From contig JAFEUB010000915.1 of assembly GCA_024529925.1 (NCBI GenBank), forward strand, positions 488,501 through 552,500: a stretch of 64,000 nucleotides of DNA, given 5' to 3'. Of the stretch, positions 23,080-35,261 are shown piece by piece. The position numbers were made by a program, and so were the translations under genes. The notes beneath the pieces were generated by a model. It was not told the origin of the DNA. It did not search any database and worked only from the letters and a program-made list of their open reading frames with translations. This DNA is from Ophthalmolycus amberensis (taxonomy: Eukaryota; Chordata; Actinopteri; Perciformes; Zoarcidae). Numbering within the stretch: position 1 is the stretch's first letter; each line of letters starts with the position of its first letter.

Positions 23080-24665
23080 GGGAAACATGATTTTGTCGCA
23101 GATTACAGATATGACGTATCACAAATACGTTTCTAATGATAGTCCACGTGAGTCCATGTCGGGAGGAGCTTTAGGGGTCAAACAAACGCAGAATTGTAGA
23201 AATGAATGTGAATGTTCAGCTAATTGTCTGAATGCAGTAATAAGTTTGTATGAAAATACAAACGGAATACATTTTCTTCAGTCCCTGCTGCAGGCAAACC
23301 GTTGCTTAATTGCATCACATTACATTACCGTTCATCTGGAGTCGTGTTTGTTGCCACCTGGTGAATGTAATATTCACTCTCCTTTCATTTAATTTCTTTC
23401 TCTATGAACTCCTGGGGGAAATATCGGACTCTTGCTCTACAATGCTCACCAGCTAGTGAGTCTGTCTGCTGTTTGGTGCCGAGCAGGTTTACAGTAGCAG
23501 TGCATTTATTTCATGATGTTTGGTCTACTCAACCACCACTGGAATCTAATTCAACAAATAGTATAATGGCAATATTATTAGTGTAGAACTTCTGCTTCTT
23601 CAAGCACTTTCTGCTTCTGTGCAGAAAGTGACTGAAATGAATCGAGTGTTTACACGATCCACGCGTTGATTAAGAGCTTGAGTCAACACTATGACTGAAG
23701 CTTCAAACCGTTGAGTAAATGCGAGGAGGGGACACTCCATTTAGTATTTGTCGCTGTCCATTGACGGTCGGTGCTGAATTAATGTTGCACAACTATAGGT
23801 CCCCATTGGGAATCAAACCGGGGATGTTGCAGTTATGAAGACCATTATTATAGATGAAGCAGGTATCAGAATGAGTTTCCATCAGCCTTCATCACACCTT
23901 CTCTTTTTCAATACTCCAACGTTTCTACCTTATGTGTATGAATGTTATTGCAGTCTTCGCCTTCTTTCTACTATTTCCACTCCGGTTTTTATTTAAATGT
24001 GCATAAAAACAGCAGCCGTGTTCCAGACTGATTTGCCGCCCACAACAATAGTTTTGCAGTTGTGCCAGTTGATGAGCAACCATCAATCAGAGCTTAGTAG
24101 GCGAAAAAAACACTTCGGGCAAAAGAGTGGATGAAGTGGACGCAACTGTGCAAGTTGTTGTAACTCGATTTACAAATGACATGAAAAGACTGGATGCCGA
24201 GACGTATACAGCGCTTTCTTACCTACTGCTGATGTTTGGATTTTTCCTTTCTTTTGTAAAGAATATTCACATTGTTATGCATAAAGAGAAAAAATGTAAA
24301 ATGTTCTGTAACTGCTACGACATGTTCTGTGTTGACTGAAAAGGATGACATCAGAGGCAAAATAAAATGAGCTAACATGAGCATAATGTCAGGCTGAATG
24401 AATTATGTGAAGAATGGCAAATCAGTCAGATAATCAGACTATAAAAACGGTGGAAGGAGATCTATGTAGTGGAAGAGAAGGACTGTTCATAGTAACAGAA
24501 AGAGCAGGAGGCATGAAGACAAAGGCAGCAGCAGCACCAACCGTTAAACATGGCAGCAGAAGCAGTACTGCTGTTGTTGTAGTCGTAGTATTAGTAACAG
24601 AGTTAGCAGTCGGAGTAGTGGCAGTGAGAGTTGTGGTACTATGAGCTCTCGAGTGCTATCATGTG
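23080..24665. other. Non-coding stretch with small hairpin
   Basis: Contains a perfect 10-bp hairpin CACTTTCTGC/GCAGAAAGTG with a 6-nt loop at 23605-23630. 24510-24640 is a degenerate AGCAGY/GTAGTA trinucleotide-rich patch. A 70-codon frame at 24127-24339 is unremarkable. No gene is supported. Confidence 0.4.
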
Positions 24666-24667
24666 TG

Positions 24668-24670
<3 letters not shown>

Positions 24671-24761
<91 letters not shown>
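24671..24761 (+). repeat. Double (GT)n microsatellite
   Basis: Two GT arrays of about 23 and 21 units are separated only by GAAGTG at 24716-24719. The AAG interruption suggests a duplicated or interrupted single array. It lies 112 bp upstream of a CA array of opposite orientation (24874). Confidence 0.97.
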
Positions 24762-24763
<2 letters not shown>

Positions 24764-24872
24764 GAGAGGACCTGCTGGTTTGCATGAGTCTCTCTTCACT
24801 GGTTTGCTGCTGAATAATTGCAGATCTCTGCTTCTCATTAATACAGAAGCTCTGTGGGTCTCATGCAATATG

Positions 24873-24873
<1 letters not shown>

Positions 24874-24907
<34 letters not shown>

Positions 24908-25340
24908 GGTAATCCTCTACTTGTGAGGACCCTCGCTGACAAAACACATCCACGTTCCAATAAATGTCATCAAAAAAAACAACCACACCGTCCCGGCTGT
25001 GCTTCTCCCTCGTTCCTCTTGTTTCTGCTGTGTTTTTCGGTTGGTCATCAGTTTGTTCTCTCTCTGTCTGTTTTTGGTTGTCTGGGCGTGGCACTCCACT
25101 AATGAACCTCTTCGCCAGATCGTTCACAAAAAAAAGAAAAAGAAAAGCTTTTGGGTCCAAAGACATGAACTGAGCAGATCCCACACTTTCCAACATGCGT
25201 TGTAAATTCTCAATTTCCAAAAATGTCCTCACTTAAAAGGGGGAAAATAACTTGCTTTTTCGACAAAGAAAAGGTCTTCACTTTCAAGGTCTTAAAACTT
25301 CAATTGGTCCTCACAAAGCTAGAAATACGAGCGCAGACAA
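24874..25340 (+). repeat. CA-anchored interspersed repeat, family F copy 2
   Basis: Begins with a CA array (24874-24904), then CTTGTGAGGACCCTCGCTG. Further on come AAATGTCCTCACTTAAAAGG and TTGGTCCTCACAAAGCTAG. The order and spacing of the TCCTCAC motifs match copy 1 at 12486-12780. A segment of about 200 bp (24955-25200) lies between the first two motifs and has no counterpart in copy 1. Confidence 0.7.
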
Positions 25341-26640
25341 CATCATCCACATTTAATACAAACAGTCACTCTGACGTGCCCTGCATATCATCATACATAT
25401 AGAAGTAGAGGAACCACACACACACACACACACACACTTCTCTCTGCTCGTGAGATTATTGATGACGGGTTCAGTAATTTGTCTTTTAAATGAGACACAA
25501 AAATATCTCTTTACTCCGAGGACGTTCACATGCAATGAAGGCCAGTTTATTAATGATGTGTTGAGACGGAGAGAGAGAGTTTTCTGCTCTGCTTATTCAT
25601 CACACAGTCAGTTTTTCTCCCACAGAGGAACGACTACAGACGCAGCTGGACCAATCACAGTCTGAGGACACATTCCTTTCCTCTTAAAACGCAGACTCAG
25701 TAAAGGACGATGAGTGGATGAACTTGGTCTGACAACAAAGGATTTCTTCTGCTTATTACAGTTCATAGTGTCATTAATAATCTTAGCTGTTAGTTTTACT
25801 TCACAACAAAGTAACGAAAACAACTGCTCATAACCCAAATAAATGAGCTGCATGCCATATTTAGTAATTTAAAAATTAAAAACTGAAGTAAAGGTAATCT
25901 GATTACTGTTATAGTTTAAATTAATTTCGATTTTGATTTAACCCCTTCAGGTACAGATACTAAAACCACAATAATAAATGATTTGCCTTTGAGATGCAAA
26001 TGTCACACAGCAACATAATCCCATAAAACAAAATGCAGCTCTTGCAACCATGTCTCCCAGAAATCAACTTCATATAGTTGGCCTACTTATTGGGTGAGAG
26101 CAGCAGGTTTTACCAGAGCACAGAAGGCAGCACACCAGTCACTGTGATTAGTGGCTTGGTTCAGACACGGGTCAACATACCAGAGCGTGTTTGTATCAGT
26201 GAAGTGAAGCGGAGTTCACTTCCAGCACATAATTAAAAACGGTGTACTGCTATAAATGACGGTAGATGCTGCAGGAAAAAGTATAGTTCATGTGTGATTC
26301 TTCCAAAAAACAAGTAGCATCTTCAACAACTTCCAAACAAGCAGTCCAACTTGGTAACCTACTTACTGCTGCAGTGAAACACCTGAAACCAATTTGGCAT
26401 GGAGCTGTCCTTCCCTCACGGTGAGACAGTATTACCTGGGAGGCACAAACAAACACAGACTAAACCAACAGCACTGAGCCAACTCTGAAGTAATGAGGTT
26501 AGACTGAGAAAAATAAAATAAAAACTCGCTCAAAGCAACGAAACAAGAAGCTTCCAAAGTAATGAGTTAAACTGGATTCATAAAAACAGCAGCACAGCAG
26601 AAATATGTATTGTTTATAATCTCTCTTAAAGCAGTAATGA
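25341..26640. other. Non-coding stretch
   Basis: Contains a CA array at 25415-25438. The rest is AT-rich unique sequence. Open frames of 60-125 codons show no family resemblance. Confidence 0.45.
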
Positions 26641-26649
26641 TACCCGCAC

Positions 26650-27235
26650 GTAGGGTTCAGGTCATAGACTGTACGAACGAAATGGACGTGTATAGTCACA
26701 ATGACGTGAACCATCGGTTTGTGGACTGCGGTTTTGAATCCTCGAGTTCGGTGTTTTGGCACTGGCCATCTTCGTGGTTTGCAAACAGAAGTGACACGAG
26801 ACGGTGGAGCCAAGTAGAACCGAAAACACACTGTGAAAGTGTTTAAGATGTAAGACACAAACAAGGACAACTCCTGGACCGGACAAGTGATTAAATGTCA
26901 ATCACAAGTAAGCCCCGCCCTAAAGCATACTCTGCTTTATGGTGTATTTGACTCTAAATGGACCATAATGTACTAAATGAACATCATGCTGTGTTGAAGA
27001 ATACTTGAAACTTGCGATTGAGACCATAAACTCAGTGTTTACAATGTTTACTGAGGTAATAAATCAAGAGAGAAGTAGAGTCATTTTCTCATAGACTTCT
27101 ATACAACCAGAGGAGTCGCCCCCTGCTGGACACTAGAGAGAATGCAAGTATGAGACACTTCAGCATTGCCTTCACATTTCACGACTGGAGATTGTTGCAT
27201 GGTTCAGCCATAACTGTTGAATGCATGGTCATGGT
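26650..27235 (+). repeat. Interspersed repeat family B, longest copy
   Basis: Starts near CATAGACTGTACGAACG. Its core AAGCCCCGCCCTAAAGCAT, TGACTCTAAATGGACCATAA and TGTACTAAATGAACAT is followed by GATTGAGACCATAAACTC. It ends with GTCGCCCCCTGCTGGACACT and GAATGCAAG. The last block is a very widespread teleost repeat end. An inverted copy at 62605-62965 matches about 120 bp of the core almost base for base. The element has no coding capacity and its class (SINE or MITE) is not determinable here. Confidence 0.75.
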
Positions 27236-27239
27236 TGAG

Positions 27240-27520
27240 ATCATGGAATAATCTTGTTTAGAGCAGAAACTATTGATCATTTTCATTTTCGATTAGTCAA
27301 TTATTTTTTTCAATAAACTGATTGGCTTCGTCTAAAAAGTAGAGAAGTAGGTAAAAGTGCCTTTCACGTAATTGTATGTGTTGATATTGCTTGTGTTGTC
27401 TGACCAACAGTCCAAAAGTTATATATTTAGTTTGCAATGATATAAAAAATAAATAAAGCAGCAAAATCCTCACATGTAGAACTAGAGAATGCATTTGGCT
27501 GATACATATCTTTATGATTG
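27240..27520 (+). repeat. Interspersed repeat family E (TCGATTA-type)
   Basis: CAGAAACTATTGATCATTTT, TTCGATTAGTCAATTATTTT and CAATAAACTGATTGG, followed by a long AT-rich body ending near CACATGTAGAAC. This is a degenerate copy of a common teleost repeat characterised by repeated GATTA/TAATC cores. A short inverted fragment lies at 60160-60270. Confidence 0.55.
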
Positions 27521-27524
27521 ATTG

Positions 27525-28625
27525 CTCACCAATGTCACTTTTCATTCATTCACGTAAACCCCATGAGTCTGTGTTCTCAAAGTCAAACACAATGTGCAGC
27601 ACAACGCTTCAGCTACTATGGAAGTTGCAGCCACACACACTACATGGATAGTGTAAAGATACAACTAAAGTCAGCACGATTACAACAGACTGTAAACAAC
27701 ACATGTGAGATAAAACCATTAAAAAGTAGAATTACAATTTAAATTAGCAACCAGCCAGTAGAATTACTAAGAAATGATAATTACAACCATTAACAACACA
27801 CGATTAAAATATTGATTAAAACTAATAATAATAAAAGCAGTAAGACTACAATAATATATATAACATTTAAGGTCAGTCTGCTTTCAATACTAATCACAAT
27901 CATGATCACATAAATACTTGTTTCCCGTCAATATGTACATGTTTTTATCTTTCAAAAGCTGAACTCGTACTTCCAGTCTGACTCATAGTTTTATTGTGCA
28001 AAGGTAAGTCAGTTACTACAACACTCATCAAGGCCACTTCCAGCAATGTGCTGTGCTTTCTGCCTCAGCATCGAAAGGCTAAAGTGCTTTGAGTGGTTGG
28101 TCTTCCTTCTCCCTCGTTAACAGATGGTAATAAGAAAATGTAGGCCGGTCTTTACGAATGGCTCAAGGACCTTTTGCCCTCGAATGAGATGCGAGTTCTG
28201 GTTACCAAGCAGCCGATTCGGCACAAAGTCGAGCTCTGGGACTCGTACGATCATGAAATTCTAAAAGACAACAGCCTTCACATTAAATGTGACCTCTCTT
28301 CACTTGCTTGTTGGAGCTGTTGGACTGTCCTATGAAAATATGATAACTTGTCTCAACGAACTTTCAGCAAACTATTTGACATTCGTTGCAGCTCATAAGG
28401 AGACCAGCTGGAGTTACTCTCAATAGACTCAATAGACAGCAACATTGGTCAACTTGAGTTTAAAAAGTTGGGTTTAGTTGACGGAAATGCATTTGTCTCA
28501 CCAGGGCGTCATTTATTATGCACGTCTGACTAAGATTTAAATAAAAGATGAGGTCATCCACCAAAGAAGGCTGTAATGGAAAACAGGATGAAACAGTGTA
28601 CACAATAACAAGATACGGTATTCAC
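27525..28625. other. AT-rich non-coding stretch
   Basis: 27740-27860 is dominated by AATTA/AATAATAATA. 28070-28101 ends in AAAGTGCTTTGAGTGGTTGG, a tail fragment of the SINE-like repeat. No gene is seen. Confidence 0.45.
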
Positions 28626-28629
28626 GGAG

Positions 28630-28815
28630 TTAAAAGTGAGGACGGAGTCAATGCGTGGGTGTCTGGAGGGGACCTGAACCCAGGGGGCCACAGTTTGTGT
28701 CTCGTGTGAAACCAAAACTCAAAACATGTTAACTTACTTGTGTAACAAACAAACTTATTTTAACCCAAACCATGATCTTTTCCTGAACATATAGTTCAAA
28801 ACCTATTGCTTAAGT
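28630..28815 (+). repeat. Interspersed repeat family A, copy 1
   Basis: GACCTGAACCCAGGGGGCC, TTTGTGTCTCGTGTGAAACC and TTTTAACCCAAACCATGATC, then TTTTCCTGAACATATAG. The same order of motifs appears at 46499-46780 (+), at 45505-45580 (+, with a minisatellite) and inverted at 59350-59525 and 51940-52045. It has no coding capacity. Confidence 0.7.
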
Positions 28816-28819
28816 AGGT

Positions 28820-30560
28820 TTGTTGGCGAACGTTGTTCTGTTTAAATTCACAGCGTTAAGTTGAAAACTGTCACCATTTCACTTTCACAACATGGAAGGT
28901 GCAGTTTGAACAGTCTGAAGGATAAGAATGGTAATAATAACCACTGAGACTGAACAATACAGCTAAAGTGATGTACAACCAAAACAATGCGCTAAAAGGG
29001 GCTAAAGTAAGGCTCAGTAGAGTTGCAGTGTTGGATTTATTAATTTGGTTCTACAATTGAGAGCTTTTACCGTTGAGATTTGTTTTAAATCCAGGCTGAA
29101 CAGATCAAACTGTGTTATTGTAAAAGCATCCTTTGTGCCCATATTTGGACCAAGGAAATGTACCCAGGCTCACACACGCAAGGTAGTACGTTTAAGTCAA
29201 ACTGTGGTTTGTAGCATCACTGAAATATCAGTCGGCTTATTCAGCTGATGCAATAGTTTAGAATTTTGGATGTGAGACTCCATACGAAACCAACATACTG
29301 GAAGATTATTTGTGAAAGACTGTGGGGGGCAATCGTTTCCAATAGTGCATTGGGTAGAATCACATAACAACAAAAGTTTCCAGACGTCAGTTGAAAGACT
29401 TTGCCGACACCGCCTCTGGGTTGGGGACAGTACTTTCTTCCATCCTTCTCTATTCTTCTGACAGCTCATTAGCCGGATCTGGTGTGTTCAGCCAATCAAG
29501 CGCCGGAAGGCATCAACTCTTGATCAACAACGGGAGATATTCTACTGTGCAAGCACGAGTAGTTCAACTTGCATCAAGCAAACACCACGAGTGAATGTGT
29601 AGGACAAGTGAGAAGGCATTATGAAACGTCCAGGAAACAATCTCAAAATTCAAGGGATGATGGGTAGAAGAAGGAGACTTGGAAAAGCCCAAAGATATGG
29701 AATAATACTCCTGTTCAGCTATTTCTATTCATGAAGGATGACAGGTTACCAAGACTCTGTCCAATCATTGAGCTCATTTTGAGTCATGGGGTGTTTGTTT
29801 ACAAGCTCCATTTCTTTTGGAATTAAGGTGTGTTGAAACAAATCAAACATAAGAAAAACACAGCAAAGTTAACTCTTTCACTAAACCCAAGAATGAACAC
29901 GGAAGGGATGTGGTAACACATCGACAAACAGTGACAGACAAGCAAAGAGGATCACACAAACACACGTCCAGCCTGTGTGGAGAGCAGGCGGACAGACAGC
30001 GAGAGCCAGCTTGGCTGGAGGTGACTGGGTTGACAATGAGCAGACTCGTATTGTGCCCTGGTGATTCTTTCCCCTCTTCAAGGCTGACTGAGGGAGTCTG
30101 CTGAATACGTGTCCTTTGTCTGCAGAGGAGGTGTGTTTGGTTTGTCTTCAAGGACAGCTGAGACCAGAGTCATAAACAAACAGAGAAAGCTTTTCTTCCT
30201 CTGACTTGAATGGTAAGGGACATATCGAGAGTCAGCGAGAGAAACAGGGTTTAGTTTAAATGATGAGCCAAATGCAGGCCGCAAGAGGAAGAACTTGTGT
30301 TTTTTTTTGTCAACCATTTGCGCATTCAACTTAATCCTGAGATCTGCAGATATCCATGCTGTTATAACGCTTTTCCAAAGATGCAATTTCCAATCTGGGC
30401 GGACGTCAATGCTAGGACTTGCTTGATAGACATTTGTTGAAAAGAAGCTATTTTGATAAGTGATGCATTATGTTTTTATTTATTTAAGTGCATATCGTAT
30501 ATATCTACGCTTTCAGGCGGAAAACTCAGATCTCCATTTAAAAAAAGCTCTTGTGACTAT
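28820..30560. other. Non-coding stretch
   Basis: No element recognised. Frames of 60-100 codons around 29200-29600 and 29850-30390 occur on both strands without codon bias. Confidence 0.45.
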
Positions 30561-30562
30561 AT

Positions 30563-30745
30563 CTAAATCCGTTGGAGCGTAGAACTCAGTAAAGCCTCAT
30601 ATCTCCAGCCCTCCACCTTCTTGAATGACGTGCCGCACAAAGCAGAGCTGAAGGTGAACAGGCGATTGCATCTGGCTTCGTCAGAGGCAGTGTTTGCCCG
30701 TTTCATAAGGTACCGAAAATATTTGTACACTTCCAGAACAGCAGT
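30563..30745 (-). CDS. Possible coding segment (unidentified)
   Basis: On the minus strand, after GAATTCCCTGGGCAG (AG ending at 30746), an open frame of 60 codons runs to TAG at 30565-30563. It begins TAVLEVYKYFRYLMKRANTA and contains SDEARCNRLFTFSS and GTSFKKVEGW. An AAG/GTGGAG donor-like site (after 30617) would make a 129-bp phase 0-0 exon. The peptide is Arg/Lys-rich with an acidic SDEA turn and looks protein-like, but I cannot name a family. The plus strand is open too in the same stretch. It could be a real exon, a relic of a mobile-element gene, or chance. Confidence 0.22.
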   Translation of the reverse strand, partial: TAVLEVYKYFRYLMKRANTASDEARCNRLFTFSSALCGTSFKKVEGWRYEALLSSTLQRI

Positions 30746-30769
30746 CTGCCCAGGGAATTCATCTTGGTG

Positions 30770-32515
30770 TCAGGGATGGACGCTCGGTGTGGGAGGATCC
30801 CCTCATGAGATCTGTCTCTGGTGCTGGCGGGCCCTCGTCGGGCACTCGTCCTCTGTGGTGATGCACAGCGACCACCGGATCTAGGTCGGCCTGGAAAAGC
30901 CCAGGGTGAAGGCATGAAGCTTCACAGCACCCCTCGCTCAGTGAAAGCTCTGCCTGTTTATCTGAGTGAGCTCTGATGTTAACATTGTGACTGTAGGTTG
31001 CAGTGGAAGAGGAGACTAGTTCAGCTAGCTAGCATTGTGAACTCAGCGGCTGAGCGGCCGTTCTAATCAATGACGTATCTCAGCATCCGCAGGAGAAAAA
31101 CCTTGTAACTCAATTTGAGCTTGATTTTGGTAGAATATGGATAATACAATGACACATGCAAGTATCTGACCATAAATATTAAAGAAACTATATCAAGATT
31201 TCTGCCCGACACCAAGGATATATTTAAATTAATATGAAATGAATCTGGAGCTGAGTCGTTCCAAGTCTTCCAAGTTGCAGAAGTACATGAAAGTTTTTCA
31301 TGGTTGGCCGAACAATAAACTAATTATGTTTTCATATTCATTCAGACAGGGGTAGAATGCAGAACCAGCTGCATCAGCTCTCACGTAGAGAACCATTAGA
31401 TAATAGTATGGACTTCAGATGAGAACATCAGGAACAGCTGCATGTCATTTTTAAATTTGATTCTCCTCAAAAGCTATTTCATGGCTCCATTATGTTTCCT
31501 ACGGCACTTAATTAACAAATAGAGAAATGTCTGAATGTCTTCAGAAACTGTGAGGGAACAGTGACAATACAGTTCAATCAGAAGTAAGCAAAGGCAGAGA
31601 GTGAAGCTGCTGTGCAGTCCGAACCGTCAGTGTTTGACCTTTGATCCCCAGTGAACCTACTGACAACGTCTCGATGTCCCCAAATAGCACATGCTGCTGT
31701 TTGAAATGAATGTTCTGGTAATAGAACACGACAACCAAGACACCCAAAGAGTTTGTCTAACTGGGTCAACACAGTGAAATACTGCTCCTGGTACAACGAG
31801 GCACAAAGTCCTCGTTATGAACTTTAAATAACCAGATGGTATTTTGGTGAAGTCGTCCCAGGAGAGAGTCGCTTCCAAAAGTTCCCAAAAGCACCAGAAT
31901 TAGTTTTCTTCTCATTTTGTCTTAAATTGTCAGCTGCAGACAGGAACAAACACAAGAAACAATTGAACACATTTATTCCTGAAACCCAATTCAGGGAAAT
32001 GTTGCTGAATGGAATTCACCAGTTGTCATTATTTAAAGAGCAAAATTATTCAGTTTACAAAAACAGAATTTGCTCTTTAAGAGAAGAAACATGATGGTCA
32101 TGAATAGTTGAGGATTTTTTCACTCACGGGATAAATAAAACACTGCTTACTGTCAACTCAACCTTCATCCAGTAAGAATTCTGCAAAAAAATACGCACCC
32201 ATAAAACTGAACAGCATTCTCCGTTACGAAGGAAACATCGTCTCCCGCATGACGGTCACAGTTTTAAACATTTGGTTTCTATTATTAACGGTTTGGCTTA
32301 AATTAATTATGCTCCTTACGTCACTCAGGTTACATGAGCGACATTAAAACGTTTAACGTAACATTTAAACAAGTCAGCGATGCCTTTTTGTTTCACATGG
32401 GACCCGAATAAATGTTTGATAAATGTTTTGACCCGGAAAGGACGAGTGTCAATGCGTTGTCTTTTTTTTGTAAAACAATGGGAGCTGCTGTTTTGATGGG
32501 CTCCAGACACCGCTG
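30770..32515. other. Non-coding stretch
   Basis: 30770-30900 is GC-rich (GGCGGGCCCTCGTCGGGCAC) and open in several frames. The rest is AT-rich and without recognised repeats or genes. Confidence 0.4.
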
Positions 32516-32543
32516 GTGTGTGTGTGTGTGTGTGTGTGTGTGT
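32516..32543 (+). repeat. (GT)n microsatellite
   Basis: Fourteen TG units. Confidence 0.95.
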
Positions 32544-32937
32544 CTCTTTTAATAAAAGAACCAAAAAGGTGGGAAAAGAATGACTGCTTTCGCCTTTACT
32601 CTCTTTGGTGCGTCACCCCAATTTATCAAATTTGCATTTAAAAATGACTTAATTTTCAACTTTAACCACCGAAATTCGACAGCATAATTATTGCCCTGCC
32701 AACGGGTTGTTTGACCCCACACACCAGATGTGACATATCACCGAGCTCCGTTTGGGAGGCTGGGGGAACCGTCCTCACACCGACAACTGGTGATATGGTT
32801 TCAGTGGGACGGACCGCTCGCATGGCGGCGTGCGGCGGCCCGACGGATGTTTTGAGTCACCAGCTGCCACTGGCGAAATCTGACTTCATTGATTAGCTCA
32901 GCCACTCATGGCCCCGCCCTCACTCTCCTCCACTCAC

Positions 32938-32995
32938 CTGTTAATCTGCCTCCGGTGTCGATCCACGGGCTCCACACAGCCAGTTCTGTCTATAT
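32938..32995 (-). CDS. Possible small internal exon (unidentified)
   Basis: On the minus strand a perfect CAG/GTGAGT donor (GTGAGT at 32937-32932) ends a 58-bp segment. It starts after TTTATACCGGACAG and has one open frame, IDRTGCVEPVDRHRRQIN, with two bases left over at each end. The donor is the best in the window. The acceptor has only a short pyrimidine stretch. The peptide is not recognised and the length is compatible with chance. Confidence 0.2.
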
Positions 32996-33533
32996 CTGTC
33001 CGGTATAAATGAAATCAGTTTGTACTGTATACTGTGTCCTGTGGTTGCTGTTGGGTCCTGATCCTGAACTCCCGTGACACCTGTGGATGGTTCATGTCTG
33101 CTCTATGAGGGGAAGACACTGCCCCATTCACTCTGACACAGGGTTAATGGGTGAGTGATGTTAGCTTCTACTCCTAGCTTCAGTAATCTCTCCATCGTAA
33201 CAGGATGTCTGCCGGTGGAGATAATAGAAGAGAGAGAAGAAAAGACTGACTTTGACGCTGGAGATCACAACTCAGATTTGGTTCGTTTTCAACCATTAAC
33301 ACAGTTTTCTAAAACGACTTCATCCGAGTACTTTTACTTGACTAAACGTTCGACCAGTCACCGTTCTGTGTTCAGACAAATATCTATCAGGTAGAGTGAT
33401 GAAGTATTTCACAGAGCAGATGTGAAACTTGTTGCTCACAGTCAGTTTCTGTCTCACCGCAGTAACACACTTAACAGCTTACAGGAAACAGGCTTTACTA
33501 TTGATCCACTGTGCCGCTCTTGCAAGAAGCAAC

Positions 33534-33664
33534 TGTGTGTGTGTGTGTGTGTGTTCGTGTGTGTGTTTGTATGTGTGTGTGTGCTACAGCACTATTATCC
33601 CTGAGTTTGATTGCAGCCCTGTTGGCCTCTGCAACCCTCAATAACTAATCTCATTTACTCTTTT

Positions 33665-33720
<56 letters not shown>
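33534..33720 (+). repeat. Two (GT)n microsatellites
   Basis: An interrupted GT array at 33534-33583 (with TTCG and TTTGTA breaks) and a purer one at 33666-33720 of about 27 units are separated by 83 bp of unique sequence. Confidence 0.95.
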
Positions 33721-33721
<1 letters not shown>

Positions 33722-33724
33722 CTA

Positions 33725-34775
33725 CCTTACTTTATTGGTGTGTGTGTTGCATCTGTGTGGGTTTCTTTTTGTATGAATTAACATTTGTGAATGTCTTTGG
33801 AGATTTGTATGTGCTTGTGTTTGAATAAGAAAGAGACATTTTCTCTCCCTTTTATTAAATTCTCGCATCCTTTCATCCTTCCTTCTCTCCTTCTTTCCCC
33901 TCCTTCCAGATTCTTTCCTCTCTGTGTTTATTGCTTCCTTTCCCTCTCTCATTATTATTTTTCCACATTCTCTTCGCACCTTTCTTTGTGGCCTTTGTAC
34001 CTTTTTCCTTTTTACCATGCTTCTTCCTTCTCTTCTTCCTCATAACTAATATCATTTTATTTCTGCCCCTCACCTTCCTCCATCCTTCCTTTATATCTGT
34101 TCACTCTTCTTCGCGCACCGTCGTCCTCAAATACTTCACTTGTCTCATGTATCGGTTCACTCTTCTGTCTGAAAATCATAACTGAATATTTTTCTCTTGA
34201 TTAAAGAAGTTGGTCTTTGGTTTATAGTGGAGAGGACACAATCCACAGCCTCAGTGTGATGAGCAAACGTATCTCGGCTTGAGAAGGGGAAGAAATTGGT
34301 TTGATATCAAGATTTCTTGATATTTCTTCATTTTATTCCTCAACACATTTACACTGTACAACGTAGAAAAACATGGTTGTAGTTAGGTTGTCCTGAAGTC
34401 TTCTGAGTTTTTCTTGGATGTAAATAAGAAATAAGCAGAACATTCACCGTTTGCTGCTGTAATCCACATATACTCATACATCTCTTTGTTTCTCTTTTCT
34501 TCTTACCACTCCTCCATCCTCTTTCCCTCCCTTGTCTTCTTGTTTCCTCCTCTCCTCTCTGTACCACCACAGCCTTTAGTTTGATCTTCCCTCCCAGGAG
34601 AAGCTAGAAGCAGCGAGCTCCATTCATAATGTATATAAGCTCCGACACCAAAACACATTCTTCATACAGTGTGTTGCTGTGAGTGGACTGGAGCCGAGGA
34701 AGAGAAATGCTACTTTCTGTTTGCTGCTGCCTTTAATTGAACCACATTCAATTAATATATTAATCAATTTCCTGC
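33725..34775. other. Pyrimidine-rich non-coding stretch
   Basis: 33840-34110 and 34480-34570 are strongly TTCC/CTTCT-rich on plus. This produces Lys/Arg-rich minus frames and Phe/Ser-rich plus frames that are composition artefacts. Confidence 0.5.
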
Positions 34776-34779
34776 ATTT

Positions 34780-34955
34780 CTGCATTTTACGACTGAATTT
34801 TATTTCTTACACTGTTTCTTTAATTGTTTTTAAATCTCCTTTTCTTTTGCCTTATGTTTTGATGCTTTTAATGGTTTTATGTGAAGCACTTTGAATTACC
34901 TTGTTGTTGAAATGTGCTATACAAATAAACTTGCCTTGCCTTGCCTTGCCTTACA
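34780..34955 (+). mobile_element. LINE 3' tail (L2-like) with CTTGC repeats
   Basis: TTTTATGTGAAGCACTTTG, then TTGAAATGTGCTATACAAAT and AAACTTGCCTTGCCTTGCC. The order AAGCACTTTG, GTGCTATACAAATAAA plus a short tandem tail is the 3' end of a teleost L2-type non-LTR retrotransposon. Only the terminal 170 bp is present, as expected of 5'-truncated insertions. Confidence 0.75.
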
Positions 34956-35261
34956 CAGTAAACTGGCACAGTTTCAAATACAAACTCAGCATCCAGGACC
35001 AGAACCAGGAATTCACAAGAGAACAGAAAGAATAGATATTGTGCGATGAGGAAGGTTTTTTAGGGGGGACTTTCAGACCTTTCTCTCTGTGAATAAATTA
35101 TAATGAATCACTAGAAGCTGGAAATATTTCCCATTTTCATATCATTCAATTCATTTTTCCATCCATGATTCGTTTTTTAAGGGGGAACAATCCATAGCAC
35201 TCAAGACATCCTATGTATTCGCTCTTCGAGAAATGGATTTAGTCACCGCGACGTCACCCAT

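Noticed and set aside
23605..23630. Possible microRNA hairpin
   Set aside because: The stem is only 10 bp with a 6-nt loop and does not extend, far short of a microRNA precursor.
33722..34073. Lys/Arg-rich minus frames around 33.7-34.1 kb
   Set aside because: They mirror a CTTC-rich plus strand and are composition artefacts.
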